DNA of 64,000 nucleotides from Enterococcus sp. 4G2_DIV0659 (GCF_002140715.2 NZ_NGLE02000001.1:352001-416000); one strand, 5' to 3'; shown: positions 42,555 through 53,406, counted from the first letter of the stretch. Numbers and translations are program-made. Notes: generated by a model not told the origin, from the letters alone.

Positions 42555-43454
42555 TTAGCTAAAATACTTGCTATTTTCTAATTCCATACTTGAATCTTCA
42601 ATAATACCGCTTAAAGGCTTATCTAAAATCCCTCGTTTTTTTTCTTGCTCAGCTTCTGCAACTTTTTGACCATACGCTGTCTGACTTTTGGCATTTTCTT
42701 TGGCAGTCTTTAACTCTTTACGTGAGCGGGGTAAGCTATGACTAAGATCTTCTTCTTTACCAAAACGCTCCATATCTGGCTTAATCTGTTGGTATTGACG
42801 TCTTGTCACAGGAATTTCAGGCGTTTCTTTAGGAATATTAAATTTTTGAACAGTAGGATCTTCATCGCCTTTCACTTGGAACGCTGCTGGTTCATCATCA
42901 AAAAGTAGATATGAACTTTGATCCTTTTTCATTGATTGTGCCAATTCTTGCTCTGTCAAAGTCGGCGCTTGTTCTTCTGGAATAACAGAAGCTGGAATGT
43001 ACTTTGGAACAAAATAAGAGCGCGTCTCATAAGTAAAATCTTTTGAGAATGCTGCTTTGTTTTTATTTGGTGATTGTTGAGAACCAAAACCATAAGAATT
43101 TCTTTTAGGCAGATTGCCAAATAAATTTGTTTTTTGTTTTGGTGAACTTGGTTTATTGTGCGTCATCATATAATTAGGCAGATTAGATTTATGACGAGCT
43201 AATTCTTCCATCTGCTCTTGACTATGGGTCAAATGATGATTGTTTGTTTGAGTGGGTTGTTTTGGTAAAACAGGTTGCACTGTTATTGGATCAATTACGG
43301 GTGCACTTTGACTTGTTTGTGTCGTTGCTTTAGTCAACACAGGCTCATCTTGAAACAGTGTTCGTTTATTTTCAGAAGTTAATTTTACACCTAATTCATC
43401 ATCATAAGCTGGAAAACGAAAATGTTTTCTTTTCACTTGGGTTGGGTTTTCCAT
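42555..43454 (-). CDS. Unknown protein, mostly disordered
   Basis: The 299-residue protein is low-complexity: Gln/Thr/Pro/Asn-rich at about 45-150, then charged. Short recognisable-looking islands are KRKHFRFPAYDDELGVKL, YLLFDDEPAAFQVKG and the C-terminal GILDKPLSGIIEDSSMELE. There is no signal peptide or membrane helix. Of the possible starts, the ATG at 43454 is best spaced from AAGGA. It lies between asnS and murC and is separated from asnS by a terminator. I do not recognise the family. Its place beside wall and replication genes hints at a division or DNA role, which is only a guess. Confidence 0.65.
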   Translation of the reverse strand: MENPTQVKRKHFRFPAYDDELGVKLTSENKRTLFQDEPVLTKATTQTSQSAPVIDPITVQPVLPKQPTQTNNHHLTHSQEQMEELARHKSNLPNYMMTHNKPSSPKQKTNLFGNLPKRNSYGFGSQQSPNKNKAAFSKDFTYETRSYFVPKYIPASVIPEEQAPTLTEQELAQSMKKDQSSYLLFDDEPAAFQVKGDEDPTVQKFNIPKETPEIPVTRRQYQQIKPDMERFGKEEDLSHSLPRSRKELKTAKENAKSQTAYGQKVAEAEQEKKRGILDKPLSGIIEDSSMELENSKYFS

Positions 43455-43604
43455 TCGAGTCATTCCTTTTTTGTACTTTCTGTCAATTCTACCACAGAAT
43501 AGCGTATTTCTAAACAATTTACTTTATTTTCTCATTCATTTCTTTACATTACAATAATAAACGAACATAGGGAATAATTTCAACTGCTATGTTTGATTCT
43601 TTTT

Positions 43605-43647
43605 CATAAAAATAGTAGTTGAACAAAGCAAAAGCTCTGATCAACTA
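43605..43647 (-). terminator. Intrinsic terminator of the aspB-asnS operon
   Basis: GTAGTTGA (43614-43621) pairs with TCAACTAC (43640-43647), with AGC/GCT near the loop. On the minus strand TATTTTTATG follows. Confidence 0.8.
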
Positions 43648-43661
43648 CCTTTTTAGAATCT

Positions 43662-44960
43662 CTATGGATAAATACGGTTCAATAGACGTGGGAATGGACT
43701 GGATTCACGAACGTGTTCAATACCAGCTAACCAAGTCACCGTACGCTCTAGTCCTAATCCAAATCCAGAGTGTGGCACAGAACCATAACGTCTTAAATCT
43801 AAATACCAAGAATACTCTTTTTCATCTAGATTATGATTGCGAATTTGTTCCACTAAGTAATCATGATCGATTGCTCGTTCGGAACCGCCAATAATTTCTC
43901 CATAGCCTTCTGGAGCGATCATATCAGCACAAATCACGACGTCATCACGAGTTGGATGTGGCTTCATGTAAAAGGCCTTAATTGCTTTTGGATAGTTTAA
44001 GATAAATACTGGTCGATCAAATGAGTTCGCGATAAATGTTTCGTGCGGTGAGCCAAAGTCATCTCCCCATTCAATATCATCAAAACCATTTTTCTTAAGC
44101 AATTCAACTGCTTCATCGTACGAAATACGAGGGAATGGCAATTGAGTATATTTTTTCAGTACTTCTCTGTCACGTCCTAAAACATCCAGTGCATAATCAC
44201 AGTTATCCAAAACACTTTGAACAAGGAAAGCCACGTACTGCTCTTGCACTTCCAAACTTTCTTCTTGGTGCATGAAAGCCATTTCTGGTTCGATCATCCA
44301 AAATTCTATTAGATGACGGCGTGTTTTCGATTTTTCAGCTCTAAAAGTCGGTCCAAATGAGAACACTTTACCAAATGCCAAAGCGGCAGCTTCCATGTAT
44401 AATTGTCCACTTTGAGAAAGGTATGCTTTTTGATCAAAATAATTGGTTTCAAATAAGTCTGTCGTTCCTTCAGCCGTACTAGCTGTTAAGATTGGTGGAT
44501 CGATTTTAACAAAGTGGTTGTCATTAAAGAATTGGTAAGTTGCACGAATAATTTCGTTACGAATTTGCATGATGGCATGCTGACGTGATGAACGCAACCA
44601 TAAATGACGGTGATCCATTAAAAAGTCTGTTCCGTGTTCTTTTGGTGTAATAGGGTATTCATGGCTTTCACCAATCACTTCAATTCCTGTGACACCAATT
44701 TCATAGCCAAACTTAGAACGGCTATCTTCTCTGATTTCACCTGTGATCCAGACAGATGTTTCTTGCGTTAAGCTTTTTGCTAACTGGAAAACTTCTTCTG
44801 GCACTTCACTTTTTACGACAATCCCTTGAAAGTAAGCAGTTCCGTCACGTAATTGTAAAAAAGCAATTTTTCCGCTTGAGCGTTTGTTGGCGATCCAAGC
44901 ACCTATTTTTACTGTTTCGCCTACATGATTTTTTGAATCGATAATTTGAATTTGTTCCAC
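43662..44960 (-). CDS. asnS: Asparaginyl-tRNA synthetase
   Basis: This class IIb aminoacyl-tRNA synthetase of about 432 residues has an N-terminal OB anticodon-binding domain ([23 protein letters not shown]) and a catalytic core. [21 protein letters not shown] forms motif 2 and [13 protein letters not shown] motif 3. The frame opens at an ATG at 44978, but GGAGAG lies after that codon and is spaced for the GTG at 44960, giving [11 protein letters not shown]. The order ypmB-like-aspB-asnS is the same as in Bacillus. A terminator follows. Confidence 0.93.
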   Translation of the reverse strand: MEQIQIIDSKNHVGETVKIGAWIANKRSSGKIAFLQLRDGTAYFQGIVVKSEVPEEVFQLAKSLTQETSVWITGEIREDSRSKFGYEIGVTGIEVIGESHEYPITPKEHGTDFLMDHRHLWLRSSRQHAIMQIRNEIIRATYQFFNDNHFVKIDPPILTASTAEGTTDLFETNYFDQKAYLSQSGQLYMEAAALAFGKVFSFGPTFRAEKSKTRRHLIEFWMIEPEMAFMHQEESLEVQEQYVAFLVQSVLDNCDYALDVLGRDREVLKKYTQLPFPRISYDEAVELLKKNGFDDIEWGDDFGSPHETFIANSFDRPVFILNYPKAIKAFYMKPHPTRDDVVICADMIAPEGYGEIIGGSERAIDHDYLVEQIRNHNLDEKEYSWYLDLRRYGSVPHSGFGLGLERTVTWLAGIEHVRESSPFPRLLNRIYP

Positions 44961-45008
44961 AATCGTCTCTCCGTTCATTTCTTTTTTACCTATCCCGAAT
45001 TAAGTGTT

Positions 45009-46199
45009 TTATTTTATTGATTTTTTTTCGATAAATGCTGCAATGCGTTTCACAGCTTCTTCCAGCGTCGACAAATCAGTGGCATAACTGATTCGAACAT
45101 GCTCTGGCGCTCCAAAACCAGCACCTGTAACCAAAGCTACTTGGGCTTCTTCCAATAAATCATCCACCCACTTTGTCACATCCGTGTATCCGCAAATGTC
45201 TAAGGTTTCTTTGATATTTGGAAATAAATAAAATGCCCCCTGCGGCTTTTGCATGTTAAATCCAGGTAATGCAGCAACCTTAGGATAAATTGTATTTAGA
45301 CGTTCTTCAAACGCTTGACGCATAATTTCTACTGTTTCTTGGTCGCCATTTAAAGCTTCCACTGCAGCATACTGACTAACCGCAGTTGGATTACTCGTTG
45401 ACTGAGACGCGATATCATTCATCGCAGCAATGATTTTTTCATTCCCAACTGCGTAACCAATACGCCAACCAGTCATGGCATAACTTTTAGAAACACCATT
45501 AATAATAATTGTTTGTTTGGCAATCGCTTCAGATAATGTTGCGATTGGCGTAAACGTTGATCCATTGTAAACTAGTCTACCATAAATATCATCTGATACA
45601 ATTAAAACATCATTGGCTACAGCCCATTCACCGATTTTTTGCAATTCTTCTTTTGAATAAATCATTCCTGTTGGATTAGATGGAGAATTTAAAATCAATA
45701 GTTTAGTTTGTTGTGTTTTGGCTTGTTCTAGTTGTTCTACGGTCACTTTAAATTCTTTTTCCTGATCACAAGTGATGAAGACAGGAACACCTTCAGCTAA
45801 TTTAACTTGTTCTCCATAGCTCACCCAGTAAGGCACCGGAATAATGACTTCATCATTAGGATTTAATACCGCTTGAAAAAGTAAATATAACGCAAATTTG
45901 GCTCCGTCTGTCACGATAACATTTTTTTGCTGATAATCTAATTGATAATAACGACCAATATAGTCAATAATTGCTGCTTTTAATTCTTTGATGCCGCCAG
46001 ATGGCGTGTAGTAGCTAGCTTTGCCACTTTTTATTGCTTCAATTGCTGCTTGCTGAATATTTTTAGGTGTAGTAAAATCTGGTTCGCCTACTGTTAAACT
46101 TAAAACATTTTTTCCTTCTGCCTTTAACGCATTTGCTTTTGCTGATGCTGCCAAGGTCACAGAAGGTTCTAATTTTTGGGCACGCTTTGATAATTCCAT
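45009..46199 (-). CDS. aspB: Aspartate aminotransferase (class I, AspB type)
   Basis: This 396-residue PLP enzyme interconverts aspartate and oxaloacetate with 2-oxoglutarate/glutamate. The PLP lysine is K238 in NGVSKSYAMTGWRIGY. NSPSNPTG (171-178) and SDDIYGRLVY are further fold-type I marks. The start at 46199 follows GGAGTG; an ATG at 46217 is upstream of that site. It is followed by asnS, a pairing kept from Bacillus, linking aspartate supply to asparagine metabolism. Confidence 0.92.
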   Translation of the reverse strand: MELSKRAQKLEPSVTLAASAKANALKAEGKNVLSLTVGEPDFTTPKNIQQAAIEAIKSGKASYYTPSGGIKELKAAIIDYIGRYYQLDYQQKNVIVTDGAKFALYLLFQAVLNPNDEVIIPVPYWVSYGEQVKLAEGVPVFITCDQEKEFKVTVEQLEQAKTQQTKLLILNSPSNPTGMIYSKEELQKIGEWAVANDVLIVSDDIYGRLVYNGSTFTPIATLSEAIAKQTIIINGVSKSYAMTGWRIGYAVGNEKIIAAMNDIASQSTSNPTAVSQYAAVEALNGDQETVEIMRQAFEERLNTIYPKVAALPGFNMQKPQGAFYLFPNIKETLDICGYTDVTKWVDDLLEEAQVALVTGAGFGAPEHVRISYATDLSTLEEAVKRIAAFIEKKSIK

Positions 46200-46259
46200 A
46201 CTCTTCACTCCATTCATTTTTTTATCCTTGTTTTATCAAGTGTATAAATAATTGTCTCG

Positions 46260-46784
46260 TCAGACATTTTTAATAATCATGATTTCTTCTGCATTTTCAA
46301 ATGACAGCAAATAATACGTCAATAAGCCATGTTCATTTTGGGTCAGTACTTCCCACGTAGGTTTTCCCTTATATAACCCCAAATTAACTTTTTTTATTTC
46401 TTTTTCTTTATAGTCGGTTTCAACAATTTGGCGGATGTGTCCTTCTTCCACCCCGTCTTTTTGATTTAGCACGGTCACTTTTTCTCCTGATTTAGGAATA
46501 ATCACAATAAGCTCTTCGCCTTTGTCATTTTTCCCAGTTACAGTAAAGTAGGTTTTCTTTCGAGTAAACCAATAAAATTGATCCACAGATTCTAGATGTG
46601 CATATTCTTTAGCGATTTGGGTTGCCTCTTTTTTTGCCTGTGTTCTTGGATGCGTTGATCGAACATAGAAAATAGTGATCATCACAATAACCACTAACAA
46701 AAAAGCAATTACACCTAAAAGAATTTTGGTCATTCTTGTTTCATTTCTTTCTTCTTGTCCTTGCAATCGCCTCGCCCTTTCCAA
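46260..46784 (-). CDS. YpmB/TseB-like cell wall protein (DUF5590)
   Basis: The protein has an Arg-rich cytoplasmic start, one membrane anchor (KILLGVIAFLLVVIVMITIF) and an outside domain with two PepSY-like repeats. The segments are FYWFTRKKTYFTVTGKN and GLYKGKPTWEVL. This matches DUF5590 proteins such as YpmB/TseB, which bind class A penicillin-binding proteins in Bacillus. It lies between dinG and aspB, as ypmB does in Bacillus. The start is uncertain: TTG at 46784, TTG at 46766 (best spaced from AAAGGG) or ATG at 46733. Confidence 0.8.
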   Translation of the reverse strand: MERARRLQGQEERNETRMTKILLGVIAFLLVVIVMITIFYVRSTHPRTQAKKEATQIAKEYAHLESVDQFYWFTRKKTYFTVTGKNDKGEELIVIIPKSGEKVTVLNQKDGVEEGHIRQIVETDYKEKEIKKVNLGLYKGKPTWEVLTQNEHGLLTYYLLSFENAEEIMIIKNV

Positions 46785-46851
46785 ACTTACTGGCTATCAT
46801 TATAGCAGAAAATCAGTTCACTTTAATAGATACCAGACAAATTTATTTTGC

Positions 46852-49622
46852 TTATTTGTTTAAAAATTCATTTAGTTCACTCATTATTTCAGCTAACGGC
46901 GCTTCTTTGACTGGTAATTTTTTTGGCAAAGCTTTTAGCATCCGCTTGCCGTATTTAGCTGTGATCAAACGTCGATCTAAAATCAACAACGCTCCTTTAT
47001 CCTTTTCAGAGCGAATCAGTCGACCCAGCGCCTGACGCAAACGTAGTGCAGCTTTTGGTAAAGCTTCATGAGTAAACGCTGGAATCCCTTTTTCCTCAAG
47101 GTAGTCATAGCGAGCCTTGACAAAAGGCCGTTTAGGATTTTCAAAAGGCAATCGTGTAACAACTAATAGAGATAGAGCGTCACCTGGTAAATCTACCCCT
47201 TCCCAAAAACTATCAGCGCCAAGTAAAACACTATTTTTTGAATGGGCAAATCGTTTCAACATTTTTTCACGGCTACCACTAATGCCTTGTGCTAAGAGTT
47301 CTCGCCCTTCATTGAGCAGCTCTTGTTGCAATCGGTAGTAAACGCTGGATAAGGTTTCATGAGAAGTGAATAAAACTAGGATCGATCGATTTTGTTGCCT
47401 TGCTAATTCATGAATAACAGAAGAAATATAAGCTGAAAATCCGACCGTATCAGCCTGACTGATTTCAATTGCTTCTGCTGGAATATAAAGCCGTGCATTC
47501 TCTTCATAATTATAAGGATCTGGCAAAGTTTTAAACGCAAAGTCAGTTAATCCTAATTTATTTGGCAAATATTTTTATCATGCCCAAATTTCAAGGTTCC
47601 ACCTGTATATATAATTCGTTTATAACGATCATACCATGACGTTTCTGGTAAGATACTAGCATCCAAGTCGTTGATTGAAAGTGAGACATAACCTTGATTA
47701 TTTACGCTATATTCCTTGACCCATCGTGGATGCCATTGATTGACATAGATATCCAAACATTCAGCTAAAAAGTCAACTCGTTCGAAAAACTGTAATAGGC
47801 TAACAAAAGTGATGCGTTCTGTCGCAGTATATTTTTCTAATTGTTCCTCAATCAATAATTGTAATCGTTTTTGAATCTCTGACATTTCTGATAAAAGGAT
47901 GTCGATTTTTTGAATGAATGATTCACCCTCCAATGATAATTGATCGAACACTTCTTTTGTTAAAAGGATTGACCGCAATGACTGATGTGTGGAGGCATTT
48001 GGTAATAATTGATCGATTTCATAAAATAAATCAGCCAACTCTTCAATTAAATCCTCAGCAGCCTTGCAATAAATTCGCAGCAATCGTTTAGCTTCTGCTT
48101 CGTTTTCAAATAATTGTTTGACTTGATCGAAAAGTTGTTCTTCTTCTAAATGGGCGTTTACTTGTTTTTTAAATGCTATAAATTGGAATTGACGATTAGC
48201 AATTTTTCCCGCAATGTCAGGTAAATGGTGCGCTTCATCAATAATCAAGTATGAACTTTTGGGTAGTAACGGTATCTCTCTAAGGGTTTCTTGAGCTAAA
48301 AAGGCATGATTCACAATCAAGACATTGCTTTGTTTCACTTTTTTGTACAAGAAACGAACAAAATCTTCTTGATATAATGGATCTTGATCAGAAATAAAAT
48401 CAAGGCCTCTATGCGCCACGTCTTTCCAAAAGATATGATTAAAATTCGTTAGTTGCAGCTCATCCAAATCTCCAGTTTCAGTTTCCAACAGCCATACTAA
48501 AACACCCATTTGATACAACGCGTATTGTTTTTGTTTAACAGGATGCTTTAATGTCGCTTTAAAACGTTGAAGATCAATATAATGACGATGACTTTTGATA
48601 ATTGTCGCTTGTAATGGTTTAGGACAAATTTGATTTGCTAAAACAAGATCTTTTTCGACTAATTGATTTTGCAGCACAATTGACACTGTACTAATAACCA
48701 CTGGATCATCTGGCGTTGCTAGATAACTTAGTGGGAAGAGATACCCTAATGTTTTCCCAGTTCCTGTCGCTGCTTCTATAAATAAATCTTTCAATTGATC
48801 ATTCGTAAAATGGTCGTAAACTACATTCATCATACGCCCTTGTTCAGATCGATAAGCAATTTTTCCAGCAAAAAACTTTTCTTTCGCTCTTTTCTTTTGT
48901 GGAAATGCATATTCTCCGTAAAGCTTTTCTTCAAATAACGTAATTTCTTTTCTCCGTATCGCTATTCCTGAAACAACGTGCTGTTCTTTGGCTAATGGTT
49001 GAATATCATGTTTCATTTCTGCATAAATTTGATGGATATATGCACTTGTGTCCATCCCAGTTTGATGACTTAATGAAGCAATCGTCTCCATCGTAATCAA
49101 TGGTAATGAGCGCATTTTTGTTTCGATTAGTAGTAACAATTCGGCGGTAACTTGAGCATCACTATCGGCTTGATGAGGATTATCATGGATCAATCCCAAG
49201 CTTTCCGACAAATCACCTAATCTGAAACTTTTTTCAGTTGGTAAAAAAATCTGAGCTAATTCAACAGTATCAATGCCAGGAATCTTCAGCTTTGGTGTTC
49301 CGCAACGAATGAGTTCTTGCGTTAAAAAAGAATAATCAAAATAAATATTATGAGCCACAAATACAGTGTCGGCTAATAAATTATAAATGGTCAGTGCAAC
49401 ATCTTCAAAATATGGCGCTTTTTGCACTCTCGCATTACTGATTCCAGTAAGATGTTGTATTTGTTTAGAAATGGCTTGATTGGGATTAATATCGGTAGCA
49501 AACCGAGAGATGATCGTGCCTTCTTGGATTAAAACACAACCAAATTGAATGATCCGATCAACGCTAGGATCTGTCCCAGTTGTTTCAATATCAACAACTG
49601 CATATATTTGCTTATTTCTCAT
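46852..49622 (-). pseudogene. dinG: DinG-family helicase with exonuclease domain, frameshifted
   Basis: The N-terminal 689 residues hold a DnaQ-type 3'-5' exonuclease domain (VVDIETTGTDP, D11, E13) and helicase domain 1 with AATGTGKT and IIDEAHHL. The frame stops at 47553 after FGHDKN. The remaining 238 codons (LPNKLGLTDFAFK to LNEFLNK), with SFWEGVDLPG and QALGRLIRSEKDKG, lie in another frame that overlaps by 16 bases. One missing A in the tract GATAAAAATAT (47572-47582) explains it; six A give HDKKYLPNKLG. Without repair the protein lacks helicase domain 2. The start follows a GGGGGA site. Confidence 0.88.
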
Positions 49623-49741
49623 TAAATCCCCCACCTTTCCTCTATCCTTGAAAATTATACTACAAAATAGGTCATTTTCACTATTGTTTCGAAAAAGAAG
49701 TAGATAATTTTAATTCCTCCTCATTTTTTAACCACAATGAG

Positions 49742-49789
49742 ACAAAAATAGCGAGCGGAACAAAACTATTCAAGTTTTGCACCACTCAC
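49742..49789 (-). terminator. Intrinsic terminator of the 514-residue protein gene
   Basis: GCGAGCGG (49751-49758) pairs with CCACTCAC (49782-49789, with a wobble) and inner CAAAACT/AGTTTTG. On the minus strand TATTTTTG follows. Confidence 0.7.
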
Positions 49790-49865
49790 TTAAACCTTTG
49801 TTTAAGATTAAAGAGAACGTCCTTTGTTTTTTTCTTCAATCGATCTTCTCTTTATTTAGTACTGA

Positions 49866-51410
49866 TTATTTTTCAATCGGCATCAAACTTAGTTTTTGCA
49901 TATACTGATCCATCAAAATATAGCCTTCCAAACGACGCAATGCATCAACTGAACAGCGAACTTTTCTGCCAAATAAAGAACGACTGTATGCAAGTTCGCG
50001 CATTTCTTGTAAAAATTCATCTAAAGAAGCAACTAAACCGCCGCAACTTAAACGTCCACAAATCAAGACATCTTCTTTTCTTTGTCTAAGCACTTGTCCC
50101 CATGAGTAGTTCAAGTATTCAGCCTGTCCAATTTGGGTTAACAATTCTGAACGTAAGATACTTTTTTTCTGGTTATGATTTTTCTTTGTTGCTGCTCGCA
50201 TTCGTTTGTTCATAAAACGTAAATAGATTTCATCTTCTAAATTTTCGCGCTCACTTTTAGAAAATTCTGGAATTCTAGGTGGAGCAGCAATCGTTTTACT
50301 ACTTTTCATTAGTTTAGAAAAACGAGGCCAGTTGCTTGGTGTTGCCTTTGGTGTTTTCCTTTTTTTCAGAACCAACGAAGGTAACACAACTGTTTTCGGT
50401 TGTGTAGGAACTGCTTTTTTCTTTTCTTTCATCATTTCTGCTGATTTCCCAGCTTTCTCTGCTTGTTTGCGTTTCAACTTTTTAGAAGCACGAGAAGTTT
50501 TTACCGTTGTTTCTTGTTTTGGTTCCGGTTCTAAATTATTTTCTGTTTCTTGCTCTGGATAAGTTGTAATTTCTTCTACTGGGGAATCTTCTTGAATTGG
50601 TTTTTCCACCAATTCTTGTTCCAACTTTTTTTCTATCTCAATTCCCGCTGCTTTCATAGGTTCTTCTATTGCAGCAGTTTCTATTTCCTCACTTATAGGA
50701 GCATCAACAGGCTCAGTGTCGACCTCTACATCAATGGATGCCTCTTCTTGATCAGATTGCTGATCGTTATCTATTTCTGTGTTCTCATCTTCAATAACTA
50801 GGGGTTGCGCTCGTTTAAGATGAATCGTTTGTATGCTTCTAGAGATAATTGGCGTACTCTTAGAAGAAGTCATGTCCAATTTTCCATGATTGATTGTGTC
50901 CGTTAAATCAGTAATTATCTTACGAAGGCGGAAAATTTCATTTGACGTTTCAAGCATTTGTTTCATCATTCCTTGAATTTCTCCGGAATTCAAGGCTACT
51001 TCGCCTTTATGAACGAGTGAATGATCTTTTTTTTCAAGTACGATTTCTTCTAACCATTTTTTCAAACTTAAGCGCAAATCTCTTCTCGTAGGTTCAAAAC
51101 TGCCTACATACAAAGTATAATACATCGTTTCTGTTTCAACATACATATAGATTTTCTTGACAACTAACTCTTCGAAATCTTCTGTTTCATCCCAGCTATC
51201 ACAGATAGCATCAAAAAAGGCTTCACCCTCTGCCAAATTTTGATAATCTCTTGCTAGATTCAATTTTCGAACTAAGTAAAATGAATACGGAGTATCTACA
51301 TTATCGGCATAAATCTCACGGCCTAAATAATCGGGATCAACTTCTTTACAAAGAAATGTTGATCTTTCTTCTTTTTCTGATTGACGTTGTCGCTTACTAA
51401 TCGTTCTCAC
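49866..51410 (-). CDS. Unknown 514-residue protein with folded ends and a disordered centre
   Basis: Three regions are visible. Residues 1-190 look folded (PYSFYLVRKLNLARDY, YMYVETETMYYTLYVGSFEP) and end in a coiled-coil-like stretch. Residues about 200-300 are very acidic (many Glu, with repeated Glu-Glu and Pro-Val pairs), and 310-390 are Lys-rich, both disordered. Residues about 390-514 look folded again (EIYLRFMNKRMRAATKK, EYLNYSWGQVLRQRKED). No membrane helix or signal peptide is present. I do not recognise the family. It is a single gene with its own terminator, between dinG and an APC permease. Confidence 0.7.
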   Translation of the reverse strand: MRTISKRQRQSEKEERSTFLCKEVDPDYLGREIYADNVDTPYSFYLVRKLNLARDYQNLAEGEAFFDAICDSWDETEDFEELVVKKIYMYVETETMYYTLYVGSFEPTRRDLRLSLKKWLEEIVLEKKDHSLVHKGEVALNSGEIQGMMKQMLETSNEIFRLRKIITDLTDTINHGKLDMTSSKSTPIISRSIQTIHLKRAQPLVIEDENTEIDNDQQSDQEEASIDVEVDTEPVDAPISEEIETAAIEEPMKAAGIEIEKKLEQELVEKPIQEDSPVEEITTYPEQETENNLEPEPKQETTVKTSRASKKLKRKQAEKAGKSAEMMKEKKKAVPTQPKTVVLPSLVLKKRKTPKATPSNWPRFSKLMKSSKTIAAPPRIPEFSKSERENLEDEIYLRFMNKRMRAATKKNHNQKKSILRSELLTQIGQAEYLNYSWGQVLRQRKEDVLICGRLSCGGLVASLDEFLQEMRELAYSRSLFGRKVRCSVDALRRLEGYILMDQYMQKLSLMPIEK

Positions 51411-51618
51411 TTCCTCAATTTTTTTCCTGTATAAATCGTATCATTTTTTTAGAAAAAAGAACACACTTTCTATTCATTATACCTGTAAAAAGCAAAAAAT
51501 GTTCTCATTTTTTTGCAAATATAAGAAATTAACAGAAAAATATTGATAATTATAACAATTTTTGATTATTTATGTTAATAAATCAATTCGATAGCTTTTT
51601 AACGACAAACAAAAAAGA

Positions 51619-51788
51619 GTATAGGATATGACTCTACGAGTCATATCCTATACTTGAGGAATCCGAATAAATGTTGTGAGCAGAAGCAACTCCTTCGGAA
51701 ATATGCTGAAATTCACAAAAATTTGAAGAGCAATTTTCTTGAATCCATTCTCATTTCTCGGAGTTAAACACTTCTGTCCCAACCTCGT
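51619..51788. repeat. Composite intergenic repeat: perfect hairpin plus 71-bp module (copy 3)
   Basis: GTATAGGATATGACTC (51619-51634) and GAGTCATATCCTATAC (51638-51653) are perfect inverted repeats around TAC. Then comes GCAGAAGCAACTCCTT, a 71-bp module (51705-51775) that recurs at 62896, and the end TGTCCCAACCTCGTC. The 51411-51794 gap holds no gene; its left part is plain AT-rich DNA. Confidence 0.85.
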
Positions 51789-51794
51789 CTTCCA

Positions 51795-53237
51795 TTAATT
51801 AATCGCTGCTTTCTTTTTATCACGGCGCGCAAGAGCTGGCAGTATCATACCTAATAAAATTAACACAACTGGCGTGATAATATTAGAAGCTAATTGGAAG
51901 AACCATGCTTTAGGATCTGCCGCAAAATCTACTTTTGGCACCATTCCTAAGATACAAGCAAAAGCTGTAAATAAGAAACACCATAAACCAAAGGCAAACG
52001 CAATTTTTGGATGTTTTATAAATTTGTATTCAGACGTATAATTTTTATACGCTTTATTCAGCATCATATAGGCAAAGAATACCCATAGATAACGCATCGG
52101 CATTACAACTGAATTTAAATTAGTCAACCATTTCACTAATTCTTTGATGTTGTCGATACCAAACATTGGTAATACGATGATGATACTTACCAAGATACCT
52201 GTTAAAAGATACCCATTAATCAATGTCCCTTTTTTACTTCTTTTACGTAAAACTGCTGGTACAAATTCTGGATCAGCGTCAGCTAGAAGAATTTGTAAGG
52301 GTGCATCAATTGAAAATGCTAACGCAGAAATTTGTCCAATCCCATTTGTGATTGCATAAATGATCATTAACAAGTTCCCAACACCGTAATATTCACCTAG
52401 CAATTGAAAGGCTGTATAGGCACCATTGGCCATTAGATCTTCTGGAATATTATTACTTGCAAAAAGCATTCCCATCGCAAATGAACCTAAAACCGCTGAA
52501 ACACCAACCATTGAAGCTAAGAAAATCATTCCTTTAGGGAACTCTTTCGCTGGGTTTCTCATTGAATTTACATAAGGAGAAATCTTTTCCGCTCCACCTA
52601 CTGCAAAAACGAGCATGGACACCGTCGTAAAGTAACTAAAATCGAATTTAGGAATATACGTACTGATTTTATCCATGTTAGGCGTAGCAAATTCAACTGT
52701 TGAATTCATCATTGGTGCGCCTACTGCTAATAAAATAAATAACATCGACATGACAAAAATCGCTGTTCCCGCCATTCCACCAATCACTTTTAAGGTCATT
52801 AAACCTTTAGTAGATAAAAGTAAGAATATTAAGAAAATAGCTAAAGAAATCAAGGTAATGCCAACGACTGAAAAATTATTGACGATATCGCCATTTCCTT
52901 GAATTGCCCAACCAAAAGCAATCAATACTAGTTGAGGTTTTTGAGCTAAGTAAGGGATATGTACAACCCAGTACGTCCATGCGGCATAATAAGCCAAACG
53001 TTTCGTACTCGTATTTTGAACCCACGAACTTACTCCTCCACTACTGTCTTTAAAGGTTGAACCAAGTTGTCCTACGATCAATGCGTAAGGAATAAAATAT
53101 AAGACCAAAATTAAAACCCATGATGTCACAACAGAAATTCCTTGTTGTGCATAGTTATTCACGACATTTCCTAAGCCCCAGACCATATTAAAAGCGATCA
53201 GACCAACGGTAAACCATCGTAACTGCTTTTGTTCCAT
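51795..53237 (-). CDS. APC-family amino acid permease
   Basis: This 480-residue transporter has about twelve helices. It begins RWFTVGLIAFNMVWGLGNVV and continues with SSGGVSSWVQ and a central FAVGGAEKISPYVNSMRNPAKEFPKG, as in amino acid antiporters of the glutamate/GABA group. The substrate cannot be fixed. AGGAG is spaced for the ATG at 53237; the frame opens at 53255. It has no co-transcribed decarboxylase or amidase that would hint at the substrate. Confidence 0.87.
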   Translation of the reverse strand: MEQKQLRWFTVGLIAFNMVWGLGNVVNNYAQQGISVVTSWVLILVLYFIPYALIVGQLGSTFKDSSGGVSSWVQNTSTKRLAYYAAWTYWVVHIPYLAQKPQLVLIAFGWAIQGNGDIVNNFSVVGITLISLAIFLIFLLLSTKGLMTLKVIGGMAGTAIFVMSMLFILLAVGAPMMNSTVEFATPNMDKISTYIPKFDFSYFTTVSMLVFAVGGAEKISPYVNSMRNPAKEFPKGMIFLASMVGVSAVLGSFAMGMLFASNNIPEDLMANGAYTAFQLLGEYYGVGNLLMIIYAITNGIGQISALAFSIDAPLQILLADADPEFVPAVLRKRSKKGTLINGYLLTGILVSIIIVLPMFGIDNIKELVKWLTNLNSVVMPMRYLWVFFAYMMLNKAYKNYTSEYKFIKHPKIAFAFGLWCFLFTAFACILGMVPKVDFAADPKAWFFQLASNIITPVVLILLGMILPALARRDKKKAAIN

Positions 53238-53406
53238 CAAAACACTCCTAATCATAATTAAAGATAAAATATCCTTTTAATCATAATCATTTTTATCCAT
53301 TTAAACAAGCTTTCATTTGTATAAATATCGATTTTATCAGCAATTTATTAGATTAATCAGAAAACAACTATCTTTTCTAATAAAACATCCTTTGTATCTA
53401 TTTATT

